Assembly (NCBI GenBank): GCA_025738555.1
Contig: JAOVFP010000011.1
Coordinates: 62,001-126,000, forward strand
Length of the DNA: 64,000 nucleotides
Source: Cyathus striatus
Taxonomy: Eukaryota > Basidiomycota > Agaricomycetes > Agaricales > Nidulariaceae
Reading direction: 5' to 3'
Part shown: one piece after another, positions 46,500-58,974 of the stretch
Layout: each line of letters opens with the position of its first letter
How positions within the stretch are numbered: position 1 is the first letter of the stretch
Position numbers and translations under genes: made by a program
The notes under the pieces: model-generated
What the model was told of the DNA's origin: nothing
Seen by the model: the letters and a program-made list of their open reading frames with translations, nothing else
Database searches by the model: none

Positions 46500-48235
46500 A
46501 TCCGGTCTCCTTCAAACTCCCCTTGCATGGTGCGTCGAAATCCAATGATGGATGTAAATGTAGATGCGGAGGCTGTTGCTGGGGTCGAGATTGTGGATGG
46601 GGCTCGAGGGGTTGAGGGTTCAGCTGGAGATGTGAAGAATGGTGTGGGCAGGAGGAAGAAGAGAATGAACCATTGGGCGATACGGATGGCGGGTCTCGGC
46701 CGATTTTTCGTCGGGGGAGGGTACGGGTTTCGTTTATTTTAACATATTGTTTCTCATTGTCATAGGTTTCGAGTCGAGATCATGGGTGGTGAACTTGGTG
46801 CCAAGAAAGGTGAGTTGCTTATGCCCGTGCATGCACTCTTTGCTGACTGTTACTGGTCCTTCTCGATACTCTCCCACTCCCCTACCTTCCTTAACATCAC
46901 CTTCGATGCGTTTTCCAAGTCATCACTCATAATGCCAGCCACGGATGCCTAGCTGTTATAGGCTCCAGCAATGGCTCGATTTCGGAAATGCCAGGAGTTG
47001 GACTCTGGCTAGAGAAGGGGATTGGCAAGGAGAGGACCATGGATGTCGATCGTGGCGTGGAGAAGGGTGGGGTAGCCTCAGATGAGCTGGAGCACATTTA
47101 CGTGTAAGGATTCGCTGTGTGTCAGCCAGTTGCCAAGAGAAGAGGAAGAGGAGGAGGCTGAAGCGGAGATTTTGTGATCGAATACGCTTATGGTGGCCTC
47201 GTCGCCGCATGCCCATCCACCAATACCTATCGAAGAGCTTCCTGTATCTAGTGATGGTGATGTCGAGATGGACGAGCCCGACATTCAGCTCACGCATTCG
47301 ATCCATGGGCTTGGAGAGGAGAGACACCCATCTCTGCTTCCTGTACACAAAGAGCATTCTTCTCTTTTGTCTATTGCATCGTTGCCAACTCCTACCCGCC
47401 GCACTCCGCCTCACCTATGCCAATCTCTTCTCTTTCCCCAAGCCCTTAGCCCACGGGAGACTTTCCATTTGGTAATAACATCCAGGCTCTGTCATGCATC
47501 GTTCCCCATTGCCGACTTCACGGTTCCCTGAGACCACCAGCATTGTCACCTATATCCACAATACTGTCATTGCTGATGGTATGAAGGACAGGATGAGTGT
47601 CTGCCTTCACCTGATGTAGCTGTTCGGTCACCTTCTCATGGGCCTCTTGCCTCTGCTCTGCCTATCTTCTCTTTTGCTCTCCATTCCACTATCATCTCCT
47701 CTCGCGCCCCTATCCGATATGCCACAAGAGGCATCCATTCCACAAGATACTTCTCCCTCATCACCATCATCTCCGCTTCAATCAGCCTTCGCTCCCGAAG
47801 TCAAGTTGATCCTCAAGGACTTTGCACTGCAGAAGAAGCGGGAAGAGGAGGTTACTCATAGTAGCATTCAGACACTCTGCCACTCACATACAAGATTACA
47901 CATGAGGCCAAGGTGAGGCTGGTTTTGCCATTGATCCCTCACCTTTACTGAGCAACACTCCACCCTCTGTACCTGTTGACCTGCCTCTGCCTTTCGATCC
48001 ACCTCCACACAAGCTTCAGCATCAGGAGCAACAAAACAAAATCCCCATCTCATGTCTACATCTAGAACCATCTCCCATTTCTCCACTGTATCCAGGGGCT
48101 CAGCATCTTCTGCAGCCAAGTCCTGCCAGTGGAATGGTTGAATTAGTGGGTTCGGCGATGTGTTTGGTGGTATTTTGAGCATTATTGGGTGGACGTTTGG
48201 TGTGTTTATTCTCTAGGTTTTGTCTTTGAGTCATG
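46500..48235 (+). pseudogene. Decayed gene of unknown type
   Basis: Successive frames look like pieces of one protein: an acidic EEEEEEAEAEIL near 47130-47170, a Pro/Ser-rich stretch with HAHPPIPIEELPVSSDGDVE (47190-47531), EVKLILKDFALQKKREEEV (about 47800-47850), and a hydrophobic C-terminus DVFGGILSIIGWTFGVFIL at about 48150-48220. Stops and frame changes separate them, and no intron set repairs this. I do not recognise the family; a retroelement or lineage-specific gene is possible. Confidence 0.35.
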
Positions 48236-48239
48236 GGGG

Positions 48240-49420
48240 GAAGAAGGAATTATTGAGACATTACTAGATTTCATGAGTAATTATTCTGCCAAATAAATCT
48301 TCTGTGAGTTACTTTGTGGATTGAATATAGCTAGTGAGGCCCTTTAGTATGGCCACTCAGTCTTGGAACACACTGAGCAACCTCCGTTTCACTAACCATC
48401 CTCATAAGCTTTATGTGTGCTATGAATACTGTATACTCAAATCGAAGTGTCTTGATCGACTTGTGTATACACAACCACACCCACATCTCTTCAGTATCTT
48501 AAATATAGTAACGAATATGAATTGATATATAGATGCTGTGTTTGGTAATCACAAAGATGCTTGAATTAGTAGGCCATGTAGGAAACAACGATGTGATTCG
48601 AAAATCAGTCGAATCAGTACTCCATGTAGTGCTGCCGCAGAGTGTAATAAAGTGACAGTGAAGCGAAAGTTTATGTCACTGACATGCTTCACAGTTGGCA
48701 GTGTGCTGTGAAGCACTGTGATTCTGAAGTGACGGCGCTCAGAAGTAATTACTTATCTAATTATTAAAGGACAGAATAAATGCTCTGAAGCGCCGGTGAG
48801 CAGAAACAAACAAGTGCTTTGAAATGCAACAGCGGGATCTTCACAGTTGATTCACAGTGCATCACAAGGACTGCGACACACTGTAGTATGACTGAGTTTG
48901 AAATCTTGCAGTGCAATTACAGTCCCTGCATGGTCACTGTGCTGTGGCGGCAGCACAACCCCATGTGCTATTTGATGCATGCAAAGTTGTTATTAGAACA
49001 TTTCATAAGTCTACCAATAACACATCAGTACAGATATTCCTGATTTATGACTCTCACACTGCACCTATCCATCCCATTGATCCTGTGTATGGTAATAGAC
49101 ATATGGCCTGTCAGCTCGTTCACCAAATGGCAAATACTCTGGTTAGTGGTTAGTGCATGTTTTATTTACAGGGCTACTAAAAAGGAGTTGGATCGAAGTT
49201 GATGCACGAGGGGATACTATGTAATTCATATGCATGGCTAGTACGGTCTTCCTTTTATTTGTCAATCAAGTAGTGTTCAGATGTTGGCTTTGTGATTATT
49301 CTACTTTAGGAATATTTTACTGATGGATGAAATCACCTTTACAAGGAGGTGCGACAATCAGTGATCCTTCAGGACCTTTTCCCATATAAATGCATGCACG
49401 GATTTGGTAGAACATACTGC
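48240..49420. other. Spacer upstream of WD40 gene 3
   Basis: AT-rich with a patch (48640-48870) of repeated GTGAAGC / GCTTCAC, TGACAG and CACTG motifs that may be a small degenerate repeat. No gene is supportable. Confidence 0.35.
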
Positions 49421-49424
49421 AATC

Positions 49425-50928
49425 ATGGATCCCATCTATGTGAAAGCTTGGTCTCGCAGAGGTGATACCAATGGTTCAATCAATGTCATGTCATTCTCAC
49501 CAGCAGGCGACTTTCTGGCGAGCAGAGGCAAGGATGGTATCATCATTATCTATGCTGTCTACATGGGGGCTATTTTGCATTGCATTCCCGTTCACTCCTC
49601 CATACTGTCCCTTAAGTGGGATCTATCAAGGAAGAACAGAATCTTCTGCAGATGCACAAACAGAGTATGCATCATCAATAACTTCAAGGTATGTGTCTGA
49701 TCTTTTTACTTTGAAAATTACTAATTTAATGGTGTTTACTAGACTGGGATAACTAGGGTGTTAACAGGAACTCAGGATGCCCCAGCCTATGCTCTTGGTG
49801 TTGCTATGTCTGGCCAACAGCTTGCCCTCGCAATTGGAAATAAGGTCCATATTGCGCAGAAGCTTGCCACCGGTATGCTTTCTGAAAATCTTATGCATTT
49901 GGATATATTCTAATTATCGAAAGGAAACTTTGCTACTTCCAACATCCTACCAGATCCTGACTCTCTCCACCCTGAGGAGTCTGGAAATAGTATTCAAGCT
50001 TGTTCATTAGACAACCATTTGAGTGATGCGAGACTTCTCGTAGCATACTAGTATCATGGCATCATGTAAGTTCATTTTAGTTATGTAGTATTGACTCCTT
50101 TGCAATAACTTTTCTTTATACAGCTGCTGGTCCCCTGACAAAAACATTCAATTATGGAAGATCATTTCCCTGTTTAAGAAACTGTAAGCTTAGATCCTAT
50201 TAATTACAATGTTATCAATCATTATAATCTACAGTAGATGTGCCTCTTTATCGCTAAATGCAAAACACCTTCTTGTCTTGGACTTCGAGGGGGGTATGAC
50301 TACATACTTGCTCGATACGCTCCAAAGCATGACCGAAGTTCTTTATTTTAATGTTGATACAGGACAAGCTCACGATGAGCCGCTCGGTACAACATTGTTA
50401 AACGATGGGTCCCATGCATGTGGTAGTTTGCTCGGTCGGCTTACAATCTGGAGCATCAAACGCACTGCCGTGTCTCAAGTCTTAGAAATTGATTGTAAGT
50501 ATAATCAGATATCTTGTTATTACATTCACCTTACATTGCCTATTTAGAGGTGCCAGTGAAGGCTGTAGTGGTATTTCATGTCTCTGAGTATTTTGGCTTG
50601 CCATTGACAATCACGATGTAGAACCTTCACCCCCAAGGAAGCCATAATGATCTGTTCACTGCCGCAACCACTGGGCCGAAGCCGCAGATCAAGGTGTGGG
50701 TAGCGAGAATGGGTACGTTATTTATAACTACTAATCAGACGCACACTGAAATTTGAACCAAAATCATTCATAGCAATCATCTAGTACTATTTCTTAACAT
50801 GCATGCTCATTTTCAAATCTTGCACAAGAACATGTGCGAAGAAGACAGTCTAGCCTTCAAGACCACTCAATTCGCTATGGCCATATTAGGTCTTTTTGTA
50901 TTTTCATGGCTTGCTAATCACATTTGAA
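49425..50928 (+). pseudogene. WD40-repeat protein with C-terminal membrane segment, gene 3, nonsense-bearing
   Basis: Begins MDPIYVKAWSRRGDTNGSIN then VMSFSPAGDFLASRGKDGII, closely parallel to gene 1, with introns at the same positions and phases. The second exon gives AYALGVAMSGQQLALAIGNK. The third exon (NFATSNILPDPDSLHPEESG) matches gene 1 but has an in-frame TAG at 50049-50051, where gene 1 has an open codon. Downstream exons still read WSPDKNIQLWKI, LLVLDFEGGMTTYLLDTLQS and HNDLFTAATTGPKPQIKVWV, and the end (50868-50928) has FAMAILGLFVFSWLANHI. A sequencing error or edited splice could rescue it; otherwise the product is truncated after about two blades. Confidence 0.6.
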
Positions 50929-50929
50929 A

Positions 50930-51465
50930 CTATGTCACTAAATGTTGTATTTTATTTGTGACTAAATACATAAGTCTTTCTGCGTTGATGACTTACTGTA
51001 AGGAATTTCATTTGTCAGATTAGTCATCGGATTCAGAGTGATGGAAAGGTGATGGCTATTCACCAATTTGGAAAAACAACAGATGGTTGAAAATAGAAAA
51101 ATCATTGAATCATGCGGACACTGACGAGATTTCCTTTTGCATAAATGTAACCCATGTAGTCGGCTTTGAGTTCTAAGTCTTTTCACCGGTCGTCACTGGT
51201 AATGATTGTAAAAAACCACTAGCATCGCATGTGCTGCACGGACTTGCATGCGGCTGTGAGATTCTCCTTGGTCACATATTATATTGACCTCATTGACATC
51301 ATACCACATTCACATACTTAAAATACCTGCTTCGAAAAATCTATCTCACCAATATAAAATCAGTCTGAAAGTGCCTGTCTTCAGCTAAATGCCGATGGCT
51401 CCATCAAATATCTTTCCTAAACTTTGTCAATGAAACATCTGCTCGATACATACAGTATTAGATTC
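50930..51465. other. Spacer between WD40 gene 3 and the transposase
   Basis: No gene recognised. The 5' terminus of the transposon carrying the Tnp2 pseudogene should lie here, but I found no convincing CACTA-type end. Confidence 0.35.
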
Positions 51466-51472
51466 CGAATCA

Positions 51473-54400
51473 ATGGAAAGAATACCAGGACTAATGTTAA
51501 AGTGTGGCCCTTGGTTGCGCCAAAAGCAAAATCTACAGCAAGAATTTCGAGAGCGATTCAGTGACACTGTGATGAATGCTACTGTTGAACTAGCGAGACC
51601 TACTGTGCCCGGGAATCCTTTATTTTCATCCGGGGGGGGAGATATGGATATAGACATAGATACTTGTCCATCAGGTATGCTTCAAGTTACATAAATTAAT
51701 TTGATATCTTATCTTTTGATACATGTAGCCCCACTTGGAAACATCAGTCAACTTTTCCAGCCATCTGGCAAAGGCACTTCGGATATCAATGTTGCTGAAG
51801 GACCGAGGGGCCATCACAACCTTGATTTTCTTCCCACTCGAGAACAAACCCATGAGTTACCAGTTGTATAAATATTTACATCGTCTTCAATCAACCAACA
51901 GGGGCCAACACACTAGCCACGATTCGCACTTATCAACAAGAATTCTTGCGTCGGAAGGATAATTTCGTCGTTCCAACTATAGTATTCGAAGAAGAAGATC
52001 GTGAACATTCTGAGGATGTCATTCCGGAAATTTTCTGCAGAAGGAATCTAATGCTTAGTTGTTATAAGGTCTGGATTACTGAAGCAGTAGCATTCCTTGG
52101 CCAGAATGCTTATCCAGGAGATAATGAACTCGAATCCACGAAGTTACAGACTATTGGAGACATGCAAAGTCACCTGAGGAGTTTAGATGATACCATATGA
52201 ACAACTTGGAAGCTCTGGTGCGCAGTGAATAATGGGGAGCACTCGCCGATCCCAGAAGTTATTGATTGTTGTGAGATATTTCCTAAAGCTATCATATATT
52301 CGTAAAGTTAATTAAACTAAGTACGCTTTCACCACCATTGGTCTCGGATGGAAGCCTTGCCTGGACCTCTATTAGCATGCTTAGCGACGCCAGTCATTCT
52401 TCATCTCTTATCAGGACTAGCACGCCCGGGTAGCAACATCCTTCTCTCCGCTTTGCAAATAATAGTTGCAAGCTCTTGTGTCACTTATGTCAGTAAACTT
52501 GGTATTTGGACTAAGATAGAGGATCCTTTAGGAGTTCTCGGTGGGGCCTCTAGTTTTCCGGTGGATATACGTACAGCAATGCAAGAATTTGATCTAAATC
52601 CTGATGTGGTCGAATATGCATGCTGTCCTAGATGCTATGCTTTGTACGTACCATCGGGTTTGGGAGTGAATAAGTATCCAAAAAATTGTACATTTCAAGC
52701 ATTTTCTGAGGAGGATCTTTGTGGGGAAGAGATAACACGCAGCAAGGAGTGCAGCACATCGCCTGTGCCAATCATGCCTTTCGGGTATCAGCCTATGGAA
52801 TCTTGGCTAGCCCGAATCCTTTCGAGGCCAGGATATATTGAGAAGATGAAAAATATACCAGATGTTTATGGCGATCCCCCACCTATCCAAAAAGATGTAT
52901 TTGATAGCACTGTGTATCACTCGTTTTTAGGTCCCAATGGAAAACATTTCTTCAATAGCCCTGAGGGTGAGTTGCGTCTTAGTTTCTCACTCAACATTGA
53001 CTGGTTCAATCCGTTTGGATGAAAGCAAGCAGGAAAACATAGCTCGGTCGGTGGAATCTATATGGTTTGCATGAATCTGCCAATTCATATGCAATATCAG
53101 ATAGAAAATGTCTATCTCATTGGTATTATTCCAGGCCCGAACGAACCGGAATTTGATGTGATAAATCATATTCTTCGTCCTCTAGTCCAATCATTACTAC
53201 GACTGTGGAATCCTGGTGTACAGTTTAAATGGCCGGCTTCACATCATTATGCATATCTTATCCATTGCACCTTACTTGCCGTGGTATCAGACATTCCTGC
53301 TTTGCGTAAGATATCTGGCTTTGTGTCCCACACGGCAAACCTATTTTGTTCCTTTTGCAAATTACATCGAAAAGACATCGGAAATTTGGATCTTGACACC
53401 TGGGAACGTCGGACGTTAGAGGAACACTTGGCAGCTGCTCAAAAATATTGAGACTCTCCTAGCCGTGAAACACGTCTGCTGGAGTTACAAGCATCAGGAA
53501 TCCGGTGGTCTGAACTTCTACGTTTTCTGTATTGGGACCCAACTCGATACGCTGTTCTGGATTCTATGCATAATCTGTTCCTTGGAATCCTCCAGAACCA
53601 TTGTCGTGTTGCATGGGGAATGGACAACAGTGTTGCTCCAAGTAAGCATATGGGTCTGCATTCTCCTGATAAACAAAAAGAAGAGATCAGCAAGGTTCTT
53701 TGTGGTATACAAATGCTTTCTAAAACAACTATTCTTGAACCTCAAAAAACTTACATTGCTGCTTTTGTTCGCGAGAATGTCGTTCATATCAGCAAATCAA
53801 ATCCTTCTAGAAAAGAGCTCGCTGAAGCGCTGATAACATGGGTAAGTCATTTAAATCTTTAAGTCTTCGTTTCCTAGCTGATACATAACATGGACCAGCA
53901 CATGAATAATCCTAATGTTGTGATAAGTGTACCCACGGCTCACGTTGAGCCCATCTATAACCTCCCCCTTCCAGGAGAAAGGCCAATTGTCTTAGATCAG
54001 GCATTAATCGTAGAGATTATGAATGATATCAATAACACGACATTTCCCTCCTGGCTCACCAGACCTCCACAGGAACTAGGGTCCAGGAAAGGAGGGAAGC
54101 TGATCGCAGATCAGTGGTGGACACTCTGCACTGTAAGTTTGGTGATTACTCTAATTCATGTATGGAGTCAAGAAGAAGTGTCCCCCCACCAAAAGAATTT
54201 GTTGGAAAACTACCTTGCATTAGTAACTGCTATCAGGTGGAGCACTATGCGTTCAGTATCGGACAGAAATATCAAGATCCTTGAGGAAAATCTACATTCA
54301 TATTTGAGCTCATTTATCACTCTGTTTTCAGCCGAAGAACTGAAACCAAACCATTACCTTTGTATGCACTTGGCAGAATGCATGAGAAATTTTGGACCAG

Positions 54401-55310
54401 TACATGGTTGGTGGACATTTGTGTTCGAGCGGTACAATGGTATCTTGCAAAAAATAAATACTAATAGTAAATTTGGTAAGCTGTTGATACACTTTAATAC
54501 TGATGAAGTCAATTATTAATACAATTTACTATACAATTAGGTGAGTTAGAACTCACATTTCTTTGAACCTTTTGCCGGGGAGGAAACTTGAAAGCCTTAA
54601 TGTCATGCTATGGTATACCAGAGGTGCTTGAGGAACTTAAGCCAGCTTTTCACCATTTTTATGGGACGGAATTGAAGGGAACGTTAACCAGTGATCTTCT
54701 TGCACTTGGAGCAGGTGGTGAACTGATTCAGAAGGCAACTTGGAACGTAACAAAGCGTGATTACACCCTTTCGGATAACGAATATAATGTGCTCCTAGTA
54801 TTGCTGAACAGGACAAACATGGGGTTACATTACATTCAGCACACTGCTGCTCGCACTGACGATTCATTCCCTGTGAGCCCTTATGTCCAACTATATCATC
54901 GGATCAGGAGTCAGGGAATAGCCTACTGTACTGCCCAAGAGTCCATTGGAAATTTACAGATACTGTTCCAAACAGATGTTGGCTTATGTTCTGGGCAGAT
55001 CAAGAAGATATTCGTTCATCAACAACAGCTCCATGAAGGTATTGCGGTCGAATACTTCATTATTGCTAGGAAATATCACGATTTGGAATCACCTGCAGAG
55101 CGGAATCTCGACCCATACCGGAAGTATCCATTACTACAAGTCCAACTGACATATAGTGACCTTTCAGAAAATATTTTCGTCATCCATCAGGAGGATATCA
55201 TTTGCCACATCGCTACTTGCCCATATGACAGTTTGAATTCTAAGAAGGTCATCTTATCATTACATAGGGTGCGGACCTATTGTCTTTCGTTTGCTCCCTT
55301 ACTGAAATAA
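51473..55310 (+). pseudogene. Tnp2-family (CACTA/EnSpm-like) transposase, inactivated
   Basis: N-terminal exons (51473-52200) are followed by the long core: HLLSGLARPGSNILLSALQI, ACCPRCYALYVPSG (zinc-binding-like CxxC), NIPDVYGDPPPIQKDVFDST, and LRLSFSLNIDWFNPFG. After that come GGIYMVCMNLPIHMQYQIEN and VYLIGIIPGPNEPE, then LDSMHNLFLGILQNHCR and MHLAECMRNFGPVHGWWTFV with FERYNG. These are standard landmarks of basidiomycete Tnp2 proteins. Stops inside the frame are TGA at 53020-53022, TGA at 53449-53451 and TGA in TFL*TFCR near 54570. At least one (before TFCR) fits an Arg CGA changed to TGA. Introns near 53840-53890 and 54475-54540 have consensus sites. Termini of the element were not found. 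Confidence 0.85.
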
Positions 55311-55413
55311 ATTGTTAACAGAATCAATCATAAGACTGTCCAATATATATGAGAACACAATGAGGGCTGCAGTAAGGTTCAACTACTTACTGATCTTTGG
55401 ACTTTGCTAAAGT

Positions 55414-55449
55414 ATATCTTCAGTACAGCCATAAACATTTTAATTCAAT
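55414..55449 (+). repeat. 36-bp direct repeat, left copy
   Basis: The 36 bp beginning ATATCTTCAGTACAGCCATA are identical to 57028-57063. The two copies bracket 1578 bp of unrelated DNA containing the GGCCGGCAAGTGG motif (55460-55472) just inside the left copy. Confidence 0.9.
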
Positions 55450-55989
55450 AAAGAAATAAGGCCGGCAAGTGGCATCGCCCACTACCTTACTTTTTACGAG
55501 GATGAGTGAGAAGTTGAACAGATAGTATATTACCATAAATTTATGTAGTACAGAGAAAATGTAACAGAGAGTAAAAAGAATATTTATACCATACGTACCA
55601 AACTGGGAAAGGGCACTTATGGCTAACATTGCCAATGTTCAAATTCAACAGTTCCTTCTGATTTTTCCTCCCCTCCTGATTCTCTTGCCGCTCTCAATCC
55701 AAAGAACAAACACAGAACTGTGAACACAAAGAAGCGAATGGAAGTGAATGTCCAGTTTCATAGCTCCAGTAAGTTGTAGCATCGTATTCTGTATCACAGA
55801 CTTCTATTCAATTCCATCATGAACGCAAAAAGTTCTGCATAGACATGATACATGCAGTACGTACTATTTATTGTTCAAGCAGCAGGTTTGAACGAACCTG
55901 CCCTTTGAAGGGGCCCAAGCTTTTCATCCCACTTCCCAATGCGATAGAGTCCACTGTAAATCTAACGAGCTTCAGCACACCGATTCCGA

Positions 55990-56740
55990 TTCCTACACAG
56001 CTCAATGCTATGCTGGTAGTGAGCAAGGCATAGACACAAATGTCGGAGGAGGTGGTGTTGGTGTTGGACTGGGGACGAGGCGTCAACAATGACAGTGGTG
56101 GTGGTGGGCAAGTGGTAGAGGAGGAGGGGGAGAGGGAGGAGAAACAGTGGTCGTGCCGTTGCACCAGAATGAGGGTGAGAAGGAGAAAGGAGAGGAGGGA
56201 GGTGGTGGTGTGACACTGAGACATTGGCAATGGGAGGGGGGTGCGACATTACACATGGTGTCGATGATACTGTGATGCCATTGTTGAGGTGGTGGGGGTG
56301 GTTGGGGTAGGGGACTTGTGGCGGGTTGCGTGACATGGTGTCAACGTCGATCTGGCCAGAGGAACAAAAGGTTAGCCGTTGTCGTCATGATGCAGGGGGA
56401 ATATATAGGAGGGAGAATGCATCGCCGCGGGCAAGGCAAAATGGTGGAGGAAAGCAGCTTGAGAGTCAACGTAGCCATCCACAAAGGGTAGATGGTGCTG
56501 TGGGGACGAGAGATAGCAAGGACACTGAGACTAAGTGAGGGAGGTGTTTACCTGTCATCGATGCATGCATTGATAGCTTATAACTTCGTATTGACGACCT
56601 GTGGGGACTTGACATGGGGGACATTGACCGCATGGCTTGGTGTTGATGCTATTCTGACCTGCAGGGATAGCAAGAGGTCGACATAATGAGAACAAGCGAG
56701 CATGGGGTGGAGGAATATGTCTGCCTTGTAAAGGTGAAAG
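55990..56740. repeat. GC-rich degenerate repeat block
   Basis: GTGGTGGTGGGCAAGTGG, GTGCGACATTACACATGGTG and GTGACATGGTGTCAACG units resemble those at 8.9-10.5 and 59.7-60.6 kb. Long minus-strand Pro/Ser/His frames follow from composition. It lies within the segment bracketed by the 36-bp repeats. Confidence 0.5.
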
Positions 56741-57027
56741 TACGCTTAACACCTAAACAAAGAAATGTACATGCAAGTTGGTTGAAGTCTGTTCAACTTA
56801 CGTCATCCTAAGGTGAATAAAGAAAAAGGTTAGTGAAAAGACGAGTTTTTTTTGAACATATCGATGCTAAAGAACTCGGAAAATGAGATCTGAACAAGTC
56901 TTGAGGACCTTGGACTTTGTTCGTCATGAGAGAAGAGGAAGGGGGTTAGTACTCAGTAAGTAAACTGAATAAGAGAAAATCAATATTTACCAACCAATCA
57001 CAGAGCATAAATGGGCTTCGACCAATC

Positions 57028-57063
57028 ATATCTTCAGTACAGCCATAAACATTTTAATTCAAT
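57028..57063 (+). repeat. 36-bp direct repeat, right copy
   Basis: Identical to 55414-55449. Sequence outside differs on each side, as expected if the 1.6-kb segment was inserted with duplication of this stretch, or if a tandem duplication later diverged. Confidence 0.9.
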
Positions 57064-57106
57064 CTATATACTTACTACATACTATCATTGTTGGTTCCCT
57101 GGCACT

Positions 57107-57133
57107 GTAGAGCAGGCGTTTCGCCTGCACTAC
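57107..57133. other. Short hairpin
   Basis: GTAG-A-GCAGGCG-TTT-CGCCTGC-A-CTAC can pair with one A/A mismatch and a three-base loop. No terminator or RNA gene context is seen; it may be a remnant of a TIR. Confidence 0.4.
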
Positions 57134-57641
57134 AAAATTGAAGATTTACTAATTTTTGTTTGAACTTCGTTATCATAAGCACGTGAATGTTATTTCCATT
57201 CAACACCACAGTTACTCAACGAGAACTCAAGATCGTCGGTATCGAGTACTCCAAGAGCCACTGAATACCGGAATAAAGGTTGGTTCTAATATTGGCATAT
57301 TTAACAATCACCTACGAACGTTAGCACAAGAAAACTACATGAAATAACAAGAACCTAGTCAGGTTTAGATCTCTGGATTGTTAAGGAGCAGGACGATGGG
57401 GCAGCTCGAGAAGCGTTCAAAAACTAATTTCGAACGGATACCGGCCAATACCCCACCTACACTTCCAATTGGTGACAGCACTCAGCCATGACTACTTCTC
57501 CCCACCATGACAAACCAATGACCAATGATGATGACGACGACGTTCAACCATGATTTGGTTGAATTGTGTGCGAGAGAATAAAATGGCAGTACTGATTCAT
57601 ATTACTGATTCATATTAATTCAGTTTCCGGGAGAATCATAA

Positions 57642-57674
57642 ACACAGACCTATTTACTATTAATAGGTCTGTGT
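57642..57674. other. Perfect 13-bp hairpin
   Basis: ACACAGACCTATT and its inverted copy AATAGGTCTGTGT surround TACTATT. The adjoining 57565-57630 is the inverted counterpart of 19490-19560, so this may mark the end of a repeat element. Confidence 0.5.
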
Positions 57675-57679
57675 GTATT

Positions 57680-58880
57680 AATAGACTAATTAAATATGGG
57701 TAACCTTCATGAGCAGGTGGTATGTGTTTATAACTTTTTCATCATAATGTTCTCGAAATAACTCAAAGAACCCACATTAATATGATCAAGATGAACTCAC
57801 TTTCATGTTTTTATGCCGATTCATACACCAATGTGAGCATGAAGGATAAACAAACATGTCTCCACATGTTCCCCTTGGTCCTCCTCAATGTATGCTCCCT
57901 CCCCCTATGTCTGATTCTTGTGCATTCTATCTATCCCGAATTCTCTATGGTGCAGATGTCTAGCCTAACCCTCCGACAGCTATGATGAGCAATTCAATGT
58001 CATAGAAATGGGAAACTGTGTGAGCCCTCCCTTATCCCCCACAAATGTACCTACCCTCCCCCCAGAATGGGACACACCTGAAAAATAGCCCAGATATATC
58101 AACACCCAATAGCCTCCTTCAATGACATGCACCATTGCCCCCCTTATGTCCTTTTCTTCTCGCAGCATAGCCATGGAGCTTTACCTGGGTACACCTCCCT
58201 AGTTAGGGGGCACCCATCCCACCCTCTGGACACATCGTCAGACGTCCCGAATCATACATACCACATTTTATATATTTTCTTTGAACACATATTGATCCTG
58301 CACAGCCTCCTCCCAGCAACCCTAGTAGTACCTTATACTAGTTCAGAGTAAGAACTCTAGTATGTCACTGATGTCATTGCTGCTAATCTGATTGCTGTTG
58401 TCATCGCATTTGGTCAGCAAACTTTTGGAGAATTTTCTGTAAATGTTTGACCACTGAATATGTTCAGTAGTCTGCAGTATAAAATATGCATAAAATTTCT
58501 TGAAAATGATTAATTTTTTATAAATACACTGAAATTTTTATGCATGTGATCACACAAAATATTAAGCTGTTGGCTATTTCTAACATATGTTTGAAATATT
58601 TTAAATCATTTACTTGTCTTTTAACATTTTGCTACAGCATTATTTTTAAAACAAATGGAGCATGGAGCATATTTAACCAGAAATAATCTTTTAAGTATAT
58701 AAACTATTCTTACAATAATTGTATGATCAATATTTGTCACAATCTATCAATTTTTAATAAGTATTCCTTTGCAGATTAAATCAGTTTTGCCCATTGTGAA
58801 AGGGACGTCCATGTTTTCATAAGACAGGAAAGGGAGAAAGAGAGCCAAAACAATGGGTACTTGACAAGTATAACAAGTCA
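57680..58880. other. AT-rich spacer
   Basis: No frame with a recognisable motif. 58440-58800 is very AT-rich. Nothing supportable. Confidence 0.45.
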
Positions 58881-58974
58881 GGTGAGCCACCCATCAGACC
58901 ATCACATGTCATTCAGTGAACTTTCTATGCCAAATACAGCTAGTATCTAACAATCTAATGAAGCACTCTTCAAA

